From: JBBSEZ01 sp038239195
Lineage (GTDB): Bacteria > Planctomycetota > Planctomycetia > Gemmatales > Gemmataceae
Length of the DNA stretch: 20,888 nt
Assembly (NCBI GenBank): GCA_038239195.1
Contig: JBBSEZ010000144.1
Location: 1-20,888, forward strand
Direction: 5' to 3'
Under the pieces are notes generated by a model. The model searched no databases and was not told the origin of the DNA. It saw only the letters and a program-made list of their open reading frames with translations. The position numbers and the translations under genes are program-made. Positions 8,243-14,887 of this stretch are shown here, one piece after another (the first letter of the stretch is position 1; each line of letters starts with the position of its first letter).

Positions 8243-8970
8243 GCCGCGTCGCGGTCGTGTTCGCCCTGGCGCGCGAGGCGACGGCGTTCCGCTGCACGTT
8301 CCGCGCGCGGAAGCGCGTCGCCGCAGCGCCCTGCCGGGCGGAGTGGTGCGACGAGCAAGTGCTCGTACTGGAGACGGGCGTCGGCCCGGAGGCGGTCGCG
8401 CGTGCTCTGAGGTGGTTGCTGGCGCAGGCACCCGTCGGCCTCATCGTGTCCGCCGGGTTCTCCGGCGCGCTGTCGCCGAACCTGCGCGTGGGCGAGCTGG
8501 TGTGGGCCGAGGAGGTCGTCGAACTCGATGGCAGCGCCTGGCCGACGAGCGCGTGCGCTAGGGCGGGGCCGTGGCACTGCGGCCGCGCGTTGATGGTGGC
8601 GGAACTGGTCGGCACGCCCGAGGAGAAGGGGCGGCTGGGGAAGCTCCACGGCGCCGTGGCGGCGGACATGGAGTCGGGCGTGGTGGTCCGCCTCTGCCGC
8701 GAGGCCGGGGTGCTGGTCGGGGTGCTGCGGGCAATCTCCGACGACGGAGGATCGTCGCTCTCCCCTGCCCTGCTGGGGCTGCTCCGCGCCGGGCGCGTCG
8801 CTCCTTCGCGCGTCCTCGCCGCGCTCCTGCGCCGGCCGAGGTTGCTGGGCGAGTTGCTGCGCCTGGCGCGCGACACTCGCGTGGCGGGGCGCCGGCTGGC
8901 GGAGGGACTTGTGGCGTTGCTCGCCTGCCGTGCGGCCGCAGGGAGCCGAGCTCTCAGCAAGGCGCCGTGA
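8239..8970 (+). CDS. hpnG: HpnG-like nucleoside phosphorylase (adenosylhopane adenine release)
   Basis: Predicted 243 aa. It resembles the PNP/UDP (nucleoside phosphorylase) superfamily: a phosphate-binding-type ETGVGPEAVARAL (45-57), VSAGFSGAL (70-78), AADMESG (141-147) with the ribose-binding Met-Glu, and LRAISDD (163-169) with a base-binding Asp at 168 or 169. In hopanoid clusters this family (HpnG) removes adenine from adenosylhopane to give ribosylhopane. The start is the GTG that overlaps the hpnH stop as GTGA, giving translational coupling; an ATG further up lies inside hpnH. The C-terminus (about 185-243) is Leu/Arg/Ala-rich and longer than the fold needs. Its last 17 bases overlap the convergent diguanylate cyclase gene. 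Context makes HpnG more likely than a general MTA/SAH nucleosidase. Confidence 0.82.
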   Translation: MSRVAVVFALAREATAFRCTFRARKRVAAAPCRAEWCDEQVLVLETGVGPEAVARALRWLLAQAPVGLIVSAGFSGALSPNLRVGELVWAEEVVELDGSAWPTSACARAGPWHCGRALMVAELVGTPEEKGRLGKLHGAVAADMESGVVVRLCREAGVLVGVLRAISDDGGSSLSPALLGLLRAGRVAPSRVLAALLRRPRLLGELLRLARDTRVAGRRLAEGLVALLACRAAAGSRALSKAP

Positions 8971-10021
8971 CGGGCGGCAGCATGCGGCGGAGCTCGACTC
9001 GGTTGCGCCCGTTCTCCTTGGCCAGCGCCAGGGCCGTCGCCGCCGCCTCCATCAAGGCGCCGTACTCGACCGGCACGCCCGCCTCGGCGATGGCGAAGCC
9101 GACGCTGACCGTGATCTGGATGCGCTGGCCGTTGTACTCGATCGGCGCCTCTTCCACGGTCGTCCGGATGCGCTCTCCCAGAATGCACGCGCCTTCTTCG
9201 CCCGTCTCGCGGGCAATCACCAGGAACTCCTCCCCGCCGATGCGCCCGACAGAATCGACCTCGCGCACCGAGTTGGCCAGGACGCGGGACAGGGACTTGA
9301 GCACCTCGTCGCCGCCCGTCAGCAGGTGTTCCGTGTTGATCTTCTTGAAGTGATCGACGTCGATCAGGGCAAGGCTGAGTGGGTTTTCGTAGCGGTTGTG
9401 CCGCTTGACCTCGAAGCGAGCCAGCTCGTCCATCGCCCGGCGGTTGAACAGCCCCGTGAGCGGATCGGTGAGTGCCAGCCGCTCCAGTTCGCGGGTGCGC
9501 TGCTGAAGGAGCACGTTGGCCTCCTCCAGTTCGCGCGTGCGGTCGATCACGCGCCGCTCCAGGTCGCGGTTGAGCTCGCGGAGTTGTGCCAGGAGTTGAT
9601 CGCGCTTTCGCTCCAGGTTGAACTTCTCGGCGGCGTTCCGCAAGACCGTGATCAGGGCCTCGGTCCGCCACGGCTTCATCAGGTAGTGGTAGACGTGGCC
9701 GCGGTTGATCGCCTCGACGGCGTCTTCGAGCTCGGCGAAGCCGGTCATCAACAAGCGGACGGTGTCGGGGTAGTTGAGCCGCACCCATTCGAGAAGCTCG
9801 ATCCCGGTGGTGCGCGGCATCTTCTGGTCGGTGAGCACGACGTCGATGGGGCGCGCGGCGAAGACGCGCCGGGCGGCGTCGGCGCTGTCGGCCGTCGAGA
9901 CGTCGAAGTCGCGGGCCAGGAGAGCGGCCAGCGTCGGCAAGATGTAAGGCTCGTCGTCCACGATCAGGAGCGAGCTTCGCGGCGTGCTCACGGCCAGGCT
10001 CCCGAGGCTTGGGGAGGCCAT
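8954..10021 (-). CDS. Response regulator with GGDEF diguanylate cyclase domain
   Basis: Predicted 355 aa. A receiver domain occupies about 17-135: acidic pair Asp22/Asp23, phospho-acceptor Asp65 (VVLTDQKMP) and Lys116 (YLMKPW). A helical coiled-coil stretch (135-182) links it to a GGDEF domain (183-345) starting LTDPLTGLFNRR. The active-site motif is GGEEF at 262-266, with metal-binding Asp221 (DVDHFK) and Asp238. The product-inhibition site RxxD is intact at 253-256, five residues before GGEEF. The region that usually reads NDxxGHxxGD here is NTEHLLTGGD, so the conserved His is lost. It probably makes c-di-GMP upon phosphorylation by an unlinked kinase. Alternative start: GTG at 9991, still before the receiver domain. 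No histidine kinase lies in the window. Confidence 0.92.
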   Translation of the reverse strand: MASPSLGSLAVSTPRSSLLIVDDEPYILPTLAALLARDFDVSTADSADAARRVFAARPIDVVLTDQKMPRTTGIELLEWVRLNYPDTVRLLMTGFAELEDAVEAINRGHVYHYLMKPWRTEALITVLRNAAEKFNLERKRDQLLAQLRELNRDLERRVIDRTRELEEANVLLQQRTRELERLALTDPLTGLFNRRAMDELARFEVKRHNRYENPLSLALIDVDHFKKINTEHLLTGGDEVLKSLSRVLANSVREVDSVGRIGGEEFLVIARETGEEGACILGERIRTTVEEAPIEYNGQRIQITVSVGFAIAEAGVPVEYGALMEAAATALALAKENGRNRVELRRMLPPVTAPC

Positions 10022-10065
10022 TCCGGTCCGACGCGGGTGCGCCGGACAACGTGGCCCTTCAGTAA

Positions 10066-10094
10066 GTTATAGCTCACGAGGCGACGAACTCCAA
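10066..10094 (-). promoter_or_regulatory. Probable promoter of the diguanylate cyclase gene
   Basis: On the - strand TTGGAG (10094-10089) and TATAAC (10071-10066) are 17 nt apart. The -10 box matches five of six positions, the -35 only three. Transcription would start near 10059, about 40 nt before the ATG. Confidence 0.45.
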
Positions 10095-10245
10095 ATAAAG
10101 CCGCAATCTCTTGCCCGGAGCATAATTCCCAAGGCCCGCCCCACCCCGGCGACTCGGCAAGGGCGGAGCGCGGACAGGAAGGGCGCGCCCGCCGAGCCCG
10201 AAAATCTGCTCCAGAAAGTCGACGCGAACTTTTCGGTAATAAATC

Positions 10246-10274
10246 TTGATATCGCGCGGACGGCCCCTTACAAT
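10246..10274 (+). promoter_or_regulatory. Strong promoter reading towards the sigma factor gene
   Basis: TTGATA (10246-10251) and TACAAT (10269-10274) are exactly 17 nt apart, five of six matches in each box. It is the best housekeeping-type promoter seen in the window. Predicted transcription start is near 10281. The first convincing coding start downstream is 10798, so the transcript has a leader of about 520 nt. Confidence 0.65.
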
Positions 10275-10506
10275 GCACCGGCGTGTTTGGAAGAACAGGG
10301 AGAACCCCCTTACGCAAGCAATTCGGAAGGGACTCCGAGCCCGGCTCTCCCGAACGGTCCTGCCGGAAGGCAAGCCCAAAGCGTGTCGCCCCGTCGCGAG
10401 AGCGAATGGTGCCTGGCCGCTTTCAACGAGGCGCCTTTTCGGGGAGGTATGTTCGGCCGACGTGCCGATCATCGGGCCCGCGTGAGGGAAGGTGGCTATC
10501 TCGCTC

Positions 10507-10518
10507 CAACAATTGTTG
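10507..10518. repeat. Perfect 12-bp palindrome
   Basis: CAACAATTGTTG is self-complementary and AT-rich in a GC-rich background. It lies 233 nt downstream of the promoter at 10246-10274, within the candidate leader. It could be a protein-binding site or simply a weak RNA element. Confidence 0.35.
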
Positions 10519-10621
10519 TGCTCGAACCTACCTGGCTCGCAGACTGAACTGTGCGCCGTGAACGCCGAACTGAACCGAGCCCTGCTCACCAGGAGACGAC
10601 CCATCCCGGCCGGTATTCCTG

Positions 10622-10651
10622 AGCGGTGCGGTTGATAGCGGCGCTTTTTTT
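10622..10651 (+). terminator. Intrinsic terminator ending the leader/ncRNA
   Basis: Arms AGCGGTGC (10622-10629) and GCGGCGCT (10638-10645) form an 8-bp stem with one G-G mismatch and one wobble, an 8-nt loop, then an uninterrupted T run (10645-10651). It lies about 150 nt before the sigma factor start. Confidence 0.55.
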
Positions 10652-10697
10652 GTTCCCCGACCTACCTTCCGGGCGTCGGTGCTTCCGGCGAGGAGGG

Positions 10698-10730
10698 CAG
10701 CCAAGGGGATGGGTGGGCTGTTGTTTTTTT
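10698..10730 (+). terminator. Second terminator-like hairpin before the sigma factor gene
   Basis: A short stem CAGCC/GGCTG (10698-10702 with 10716-10720) and a 13-nt G-rich loop are followed directly by TTGTTTTTTT (10721-10730). The stem is weak but the T tract is strong. It lies 67 nt before the sigma factor ATG, with no obvious promoter after it. Confidence 0.4.
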
Positions 10731-10797
10731 CTGGAGCACGAACGAGCGTCCCGTGACGGCCACTGGGTTCAGACAAGCCTCTAGCTGCAGGGAAACG

Positions 10798-11811
10798 ATG
10801 GAAATGAAGACGCGACGTCGTAAGCGACAGGCGGCCCCCGAGGAGACCACGTCGGCCGCCCCGACCACGATCTTCTCTTCGGACCTCCTCACCCCAGAAG
10901 AAGAACGCGAGCTCCTCGCGGAATTCTGGGAAACGAAGAGCGAGCTCGTGCGTGCCCTGATCCGTCACTTCCCCCGCCTGCGCCAGCACAACCCGGCGAA
11001 AGAGCCCTGGCCGATGGCCCAGTTCATCCGCGACCACTGCGCAGACGATGCCCGCCGCGTGTCGGCCGTCCGCCGGCTGCACGACGGCTACGTCCACCTG
11101 AAACACCGCCTCGCCTCCGCCAACATCCGCCTCGCCGCCCACGTGGCCAAGCGCTTCCGGCACCACGCCCTCAGTTACGCCGACCTCCTCCAGGAGGCCG
11201 TGTGCGGGCTGATGCAGGCGATCGACCGCTTCGACGTGAGCCACGGCACCCGGCTGGCGACCTACGCCACCTGGTGGATCCGGCAGACGCTCCAGATCGC
11301 CGTGGCCCGCCAGAGCCATCTCGTCAGCCTGTCGCCCCACCACCTGCAAGAGCTCGGCCTGCTCCAGCAAGAGTCCGAGGCCCTCGCTCACGGCGGCAAG
11401 CACCTGCCCAGCCCGCAAGAGCTGGCCTCGCGAACGGGCTCCAGCCTCGAGCACCTGACCCACCTTCAGACGGCCACGCGCACTCCGGTCAGCCTCAACG
11501 CCGTCCTCGACGACGACAGCGACTTCAAGCTGACCGAGGCGATGCCCGACAACGAGAGCACCACCCAGCGCACCAACTCCGAGCGCCAGGAGGCCCTCCA
11601 CTTCCTGATGGAGAACCTCCGCCCGCGCGAGCGCAAGGTGCTCGACCTCCGCTTCGGGCTGACGGGCAACGGCACCCATAGCCTCCGCCAGATTGGCCAC
11701 CTGCTCCGCATCAGCAAGGAGCGCGTCCGCCAGATCCAGAACCGCGCCCTCGAGAAGTTGCGCGCCTCCGCCGAGCGCGTCGGCTGGGAGCCCAGTTTGC
11801 TCCTCGGTTGA
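10798..11811 (+). CDS. RpoD/SigA-like sigma-70 factor (short, group 2/3 type)
   Basis: Predicted 337 aa. It directs RNA polymerase to promoters. Visible parts are: a basic N-terminus (MKTRRRKRQ), a possible region 1.2 (LTPEEERELLAEFW, 31-44), region 2 (105-172, with SYADLLQEAVCGLMQAIDRFD and TYATWWIRQ, the core-binding and -10-recognition helices), region 3 (about 176-245), and region 4 (262-325, with LRPRERKVLDLRFGL and ISKERVRQIQNRALEKLR, the -35 helix-turn-helix). It lacks the long region 1.1 and spacer of a housekeeping RpoD, so it is more likely an alternative or stress sigma factor. I chose the ATG at 10798 because AGGGA lies 4 nt upstream; a GTG at 10753 is also possible. Two terminator-like hairpins lie upstream, and a palindromic repeat begins 6 bp after the stop. 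Confidence 0.93.
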   Translation: MEMKTRRRKRQAAPEETTSAAPTTIFSSDLLTPEEERELLAEFWETKSELVRALIRHFPRLRQHNPAKEPWPMAQFIRDHCADDARRVSAVRRLHDGYVHLKHRLASANIRLAAHVAKRFRHHALSYADLLQEAVCGLMQAIDRFDVSHGTRLATYATWWIRQTLQIAVARQSHLVSLSPHHLQELGLLQQESEALAHGGKHLPSPQELASRTGSSLEHLTHLQTATRTPVSLNAVLDDDSDFKLTEAMPDNESTTQRTNSERQEALHFLMENLRPRERKVLDLRFGLTGNGTHSLRQIGHLLRISKERVRQIQNRALEKLRASAERVGWEPSLLLG

Positions 11812-11817
11812 GCGGAG

Positions 11818-11870
11818 ACGCTAAGCCGCAAGCGGCGGGGCCACGAGGGTTGCCGCTTGCGGCTTGGCGT
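11818..11870. repeat. REP-like palindromic repeat, copy 1
   Basis: Arms of 19 nt (11818-11836 and 11852-11870) pair along their full length with a single G-T wobble. The inner 14 bp, AAGCCGCAAGCGGC with its complement, is perfect. The loop is 15 nt. The same layout recurs at 17507-17559. It begins 6 bp after the sigma factor stop and has no T run, so it could end or stabilise that mRNA, but it looks like a dispersed genomic repeat. Confidence 0.75.
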
Positions 11871-11943
11871 TCCGTCCCGACCACTTTCCCCCCGAATTTC
11901 TCGCGGGCTCGGTTTTTTCGCTGTTCAACGGCGCAACCCGCGG

Positions 11944-11949
11944 TACAAT
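11944..11949 (+). promoter_or_regulatory. Likely -10 box for the amidotransferase-like gene
   Basis: TACAAT is the same -10 form as the strong promoter at 10269. No good -35 box is visible 16-18 nt upstream (nearest CTGTTC at 11922-11927). Transcription near 11956 would give a leader of about 95 nt. Confidence 0.4.
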
Positions 11950-12050
11950 GTTCACTCGCCCACAACGCAGGGAAGCTGCGAGGAGAACGCGCTCTTCTCG
12001 AACCATCGACTGACCGATCCACCCCGCTTTCGAGGAAAGGAGTCCTCTCA

Positions 12051-12764
12051 ATGGCGAGCCCCTCACCGTCTGTGCGCATCGGCATCTACGGCCACGATCT
12101 CTCCACTGGACAAAAACACGGTTGCGGCCTGTGGCCCGCGGGGGTCGCGGCGTGTCTGACGGCCGCCGAGGCCGTCCCCGTCTCCATGCCCGACGTCGGC
12201 GACCGCTCCTGGGATGAGGCCCTCGACGGTCTGCACGGCGTGGTCCTGACCGGGACCGACGCCACGCTCCGCCGGCAGCCGTCCGAGGCGGAGGCCCTGT
12301 GCGCCTGGTGCCACAACCACTCGTTCCCGTTCCTGGGCATCGACCACGGCATGCACCTGCTGAACGCGTCCCACGGCGGGACGCTTCACTTCGACCTGCC
12401 ACGCGACCTGCCCGAGGCGCTGCAGCACCGGCACCCGCCGGAGCGCGGGTTGCGCCACGCCATCAACGTCCTGCCCGACACGCTGCTCGCCCAGCTCTAC
12501 GGCGAGGGCGAGGTCGTCGTCAACAGCGAGCACCGGCGGGCGGTGGCCCGGGTCGCGCGCGGCTTCCGCGTTGGCGCCAGCGCCCTCGACGGCGTCGTCG
12601 AGGCCATCGAGGCGGACGGCGACTGGTTCGCGCTGGGCGTGCAATGGGGCCCGTCCTCGGCGACGGCTTCCGGGCTCGACATCCAGTTGTTCCGCGGCCT
12701 CATCGCCGCCTGCGTGGAGCGCTGGAAGCTGGCGGTCAAGCCAGCGACGTGCTCGGCGGCGTGA
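12051..12764 (+). CDS. Class I glutamine-amidotransferase-like protein (peptidase C26 type), predicted inactive
   Basis: Predicted 237 aa with the layout of the PuuD/C26 gamma-glutamyl hydrolase fold: GVVLTGTD (63-70), FLGIDHGMHLLNASHGGTLHFDL (94-116, which I avoid over-reading beyond the motif), VVVNSEHRRAV (155-165), then EAIEADGDWFALGVQWGPSS (184-203). In active members the nucleophile elbow reads GICxGxQ and the last motif VQWHPE. Here Cys is replaced by Asp98, catalytic His by Gly200 and Glu by Ser202, so all three triad positions are lost while the surrounding fold is kept. The protein may bind a ligand or partner rather than hydrolyse an amide. The start has AAAGGAG 8 nt upstream. It stands alone, between the repeat downstream of the sigma gene and the convergent PfkB gene. 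Confidence 0.85.
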   Translation: MASPSPSVRIGIYGHDLSTGQKHGCGLWPAGVAACLTAAEAVPVSMPDVGDRSWDEALDGLHGVVLTGTDATLRRQPSEAEALCAWCHNHSFPFLGIDHGMHLLNASHGGTLHFDLPRDLPEALQHRHPPERGLRHAINVLPDTLLAQLYGEGEVVVNSEHRRAVARVARGFRVGASALDGVVEAIEADGDWFALGVQWGPSSATASGLDIQLFRGLIAACVERWKLAVKPATCSAA

Positions 12765-12789
12765 GCGCGAAACGACAAGCAAGAACGGA

Positions 12790-12824
12790 GAGGGGGGCGC
12801 GAACGACAGCGGACTCGCCCCCTC
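12790..12824. terminator. Hairpin between convergent genes, possible bidirectional terminator
   Basis: GAGGGGGGCG (12790-12799) pairs with CGCCCCCTC (12816-12824), leaving one bulged G and a 16-nt loop. It sits in the 65-bp gap between the two convergent stops. No T run follows on either strand, so termination is only inferred from position. Confidence 0.35.
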
Positions 12825-12829
12825 GGACC

Positions 12830-13870
12830 TCAGGTTCGCAGTTCCGCGAGCCGGACGCGCACTTGCGCCGGGCTGGCGGTCCCCGTTGTCCCGAGCTGCC
12901 GCACCGTGATCGAGGCCACCAGGTTGCCGAAGGCCGCCGCCTGGGCAAGGGTAGCGCCCGCCGCCCGCGCGCAGGCGATGCCCGCGCTGGTGCTGTCGCC
13001 GGCGCCGACCGGATCGAGCGGGCCGGCGACAGAATAGGCCGGCACCTCGACGAGCGCGCCTTCGCTCTCCGCCAGCAGAATGCCGCGCTCGCCGCGCGTG
13101 CAGAACACCGGCCGACCGACCTGTCGAGCAAGCTCCCGCACCGCCGAGGGGGCCTCAAAGAGGTGCGGGACGGCCCGGAGACACTCGCGCTCGTTCGGCT
13201 TCGCACACGTGTTTCGGAACAGGCCGATGCGCTCGCGGCTATCGGCCAGCACGAAGCGCTCGGGCCGGCTGGCCCCAAGCTGCGCCAGGTGCTCGCGCAC
13301 AAGCCCCGTCACCACTCCACAGTCGGGCTCGGACACCTGATCCAGAACGAGCAGCGCATCGACGCGCTCCCACAGGGCGTTGAGTTCGCCGAGGACGCGC
13401 TCGGCCGCGCCGTCGGGGAGAAGGGAGCGGTTCTTGACGTCGAGGCGGCTCAGTTCGCGCGGGGCGGCCCCGGCCGCGTGGAGCATCGGCTTGGTGTACG
13501 TCGGCGTGCGCCGGCCCTCCCAGGCGAACACGCCCCGGCAGTTCACGCGGCCCAGCGCCGCCAGCGCCTGCCGCAACTCGTGGCCCTCGCCGTCGTCGCC
13601 GATCACCGCCACCGGGAAGACCTGGCCCACGCCCAGCGCGACGAGGTTGTTGATGACCGTCCCCGCCGCCCCGGGGATGGCCCGCACGCGCACGACCTGA
13701 TAGGCATCGAGGCCCGTCTCCAGCGATGGCTCCGTCAAGCCCCCGTCCAGGTCGAGGTAGCGATCGAGGAAGAGGTCGCCAAGCACGCCGATCGTCAAGT
13801 TCGGCGCCCGCGCGAGGACGTGTTCGACGAGATCGTGGGTGAGGAGGTCGGTCACGTGCGGCGCCCTCAT
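12830..13870 (-). CDS. PfkB-family sugar kinase, RfaE/HldE kinase-like
   Basis: Predicted 346 aa. It phosphorylates a sugar or sugar phosphate with ATP. The N-terminal part has GDLFLDRYLDL (31-41) and PGAAGTVINNLVALG (66-80), the substrate-binding glycine motif. KPNE is at 224-227. The PfkB signature 2 reads DPVGAGDSTSAG at 286-297, with Asp292 as catalytic base. The pattern resembles the kinase half of heptose-7-phosphate kinase HldE, but there is no cytidylyltransferase half. The start ATG overlaps the stop of the upstream deoxyhypusine-synthase-like gene as ATGA, so the two proteins are translationally coupled and probably work together. The true sugar substrate cannot be read from sequence. 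The reading frame is open further upstream, but only across the neighbour in another frame. Confidence 0.88.
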   Translation of the reverse strand: MRAPHVTDLLTHDLVEHVLARAPNLTIGVLGDLFLDRYLDLDGGLTEPSLETGLDAYQVVRVRAIPGAAGTVINNLVALGVGQVFPVAVIGDDGEGHELRQALAALGRVNCRGVFAWEGRRTPTYTKPMLHAAGAAPRELSRLDVKNRSLLPDGAAERVLGELNALWERVDALLVLDQVSEPDCGVVTGLVREHLAQLGASRPERFVLADSRERIGLFRNTCAKPNERECLRAVPHLFEAPSAVRELARQVGRPVFCTRGERGILLAESEGALVEVPAYSVAGPLDPVGAGDSTSAGIACARAAGATLAQAAAFGNLVASITVRQLGTTGTASPAQVRVRLAELRT

Positions 13871-14841
13871 TCGCGGCCGGCCTCGGCGCGGAGGGCGGCG
13901 CGATGGAGGTGGGGGAGCGTCTGGCGATGATCGCCCTGGACGTAGAAGCTCTCCCCGCCATCGGCCACGGTGCGCACCAGAATCGTCTTCCATGGGCGAT
14001 AGTAATAGCGCGGGTCGCTGCGGGCCGCCTGTTGCCGGGTGTCGCCTTCCAGTGGCACGAGGTCGAACACGCCCGTCGCGAAGAGCTGGATCGTCCGCCC
14101 CTCTTGATGGGCCACGTTCCGGGCCATCGCCAGCGCTTTCAGGTATACTTCGGGCCCCATGACGGCCGAGCCGAAGTTGAGCAGCACTCCTCCCTCGAGG
14201 CGCGTCACGGCCTGAGCGAAGATCAGGAAGTCCTGGTAGCTGGTGGCGCCCAGGGCAGCGCCATCGCAGTTGGGGTGCTCGTGAAGGATGTCGTAGCCGA
14301 TGCCGACGTGGACGGTCGCGGGCACGCGCAGCCGATGGGCCGCCGCGAGCAGGCTGATCTCCTTGTGCGGGAAGGGGCCCTCGGCGATCGCCTGGCCCAG
14401 CGCTTCGCCCAGGCCGAGGCCAGCCCGAGCGCCGGATCGCACGACGTCGTTCATCCGCCCCGTCTCTTCCCACAGGCCGAACTCGCCGGTGCGGATGTAG
14501 CGGCCCACGCTCTCGGTGGTGGCCCCGATGAGAGCGAGCTCCCAGTCGTGGATCGGGCCCGCCCCGTTCAGGGCGAGGTGATCGATCAGCCCGCGCTCCA
14601 TCAGGTCGATGAGGAAGCGCGACACGCCGGCGCGGATCACGTGCGCGCCCATGACCAGGATGCGAGCGCTGCCCCGCGCACGAGCCTCGACCAGGCGCTG
14701 ACCCAGGAGGGGAAGGGCGGGGTGGTCGAAGGGCGGCAACTCGGCACCGAGAGGCAACAGCGCGGAGAGGTCGAGGTCGTGCTGCCGGGCTGCCAGAGGC
14801 TGCACGTGCAGGCGAGAACGATCGAACGCGGGGTACGGCAT
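13867..14841 (-). CDS. Conserved protein, possibly deoxyhypusine-synthase-like
   Basis: Predicted 324 aa; function not recognised with certainty. Visible blocks include ILVMGAHVIRAGVSRFLIDL (61-80), LALNGAGPIHDWELALIGAT (89-108), HVGIGYDILHEHPNCDGA (178-195) and LNFGSAVMGPEVYLKAL (221-237). The second block resembles the TAGG..EDLIKC region of deoxyhypusine synthase and the whole suggests a similar NAD-binding Rossmann-like fold. I did not find a clear counterpart of the DHS catalytic lysine motif, and bacteria lack eIF5A, so another reaction is likely. The ATG at 14841 is the first start after the kinase stop, 46 bp away; no good Shine-Dalgarno precedes it. The stop overlaps the PfkB start (ATGA). 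A joint role in sugar or nucleotide-sugar metabolism is inference from that coupling. Confidence 0.8.
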   Translation of the reverse strand: MPYPAFDRSRLHVQPLAARQHDLDLSALLPLGAELPPFDHPALPLLGQRLVEARARGSARILVMGAHVIRAGVSRFLIDLMERGLIDHLALNGAGPIHDWELALIGATTESVGRYIRTGEFGLWEETGRMNDVVRSGARAGLGLGEALGQAIAEGPFPHKEISLLAAAHRLRVPATVHVGIGYDILHEHPNCDGAALGATSYQDFLIFAQAVTRLEGGVLLNFGSAVMGPEVYLKALAMARNVAHQEGRTIQLFATGVFDLVPLEGDTRQQAARSDPRYYYRPWKTILVRTVADGGESFYVQGDHRQTLPHLHRAALRAEAGRE

Positions 14842-14887
14842 GGAAGCACGAACGAGAGGAGGAAATCGAGGGCCCCAGAACACACGC

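Larger units (their letters stand above)
10281..10651 (+). ncRNA. Candidate non-coding RNA or attenuated leader of the sigma factor gene
   Basis: This is the main part of the 776-bp stretch (10022-10797) that holds no convincing gene. It runs from the predicted start of the strong promoter to an intrinsic terminator, about 370 nt. Hairpins capped by GNRA loops are visible by eye: TGCC-GGAA-GGCA (about 10361-10372) and TCGC-GAGA-GCGA (about 10394-10405). A longer-range pairing joins GGCTCG (10533-10538) with CGAGCC (10575-10580). The possible reading frames here have unremarkable, Arg-rich translations. Signatures I would expect for RNase P RNA, tmRNA or SRP RNA were looked for and not seen. 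It could be a free small RNA or a leader controlling read-through into the sigma gene. No family is assigned. Confidence 0.4.

Noticed and set aside
5246..8970. Mobile element or genomic island around the hopanoid cluster
   Set aside because: No integrase, transposase, tRNA or flanking repeat is present, and base composition looks like that of its neighbours.
10449..10547. Possible 32-residue leader peptide (ATG preceded by GGGGAGG, ending at TGA) in the sigma leader
   Set aside because: The GGAGG lies only one base from the ATG, too close for normal initiation, and the peptide has no recognisable or repetitive regulatory residues.
10074..10604. Long open frames on both strands in the stretch before the sigma factor
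   Set aside because: Translations are Arg/Pro/Gly-rich with no domain or good start signal, as expected for non-coding GC-rich DNA.
10281..10651. RNase P RNA, tmRNA or SRP RNA in the sigma leader
   Set aside because: The universally conserved sequence blocks of these RNAs and a tRNA-like 3' end for tmRNA were looked for and not seen.
11808..12050. N-terminal extension of the amidotransferase-like gene back to 11808
   Set aside because: It would translate the palindromic repeat and the likely promoter, while the ATG at 12051 has a clear AAAGGAG.
13871..14473. Upstream extension of the PfkB kinase frame to 14473
   Set aside because: The extra 200 residues are an Arg/Pro-rich shadow of the deoxyhypusine-synthase-like gene, and the ATGA overlap explains the start.
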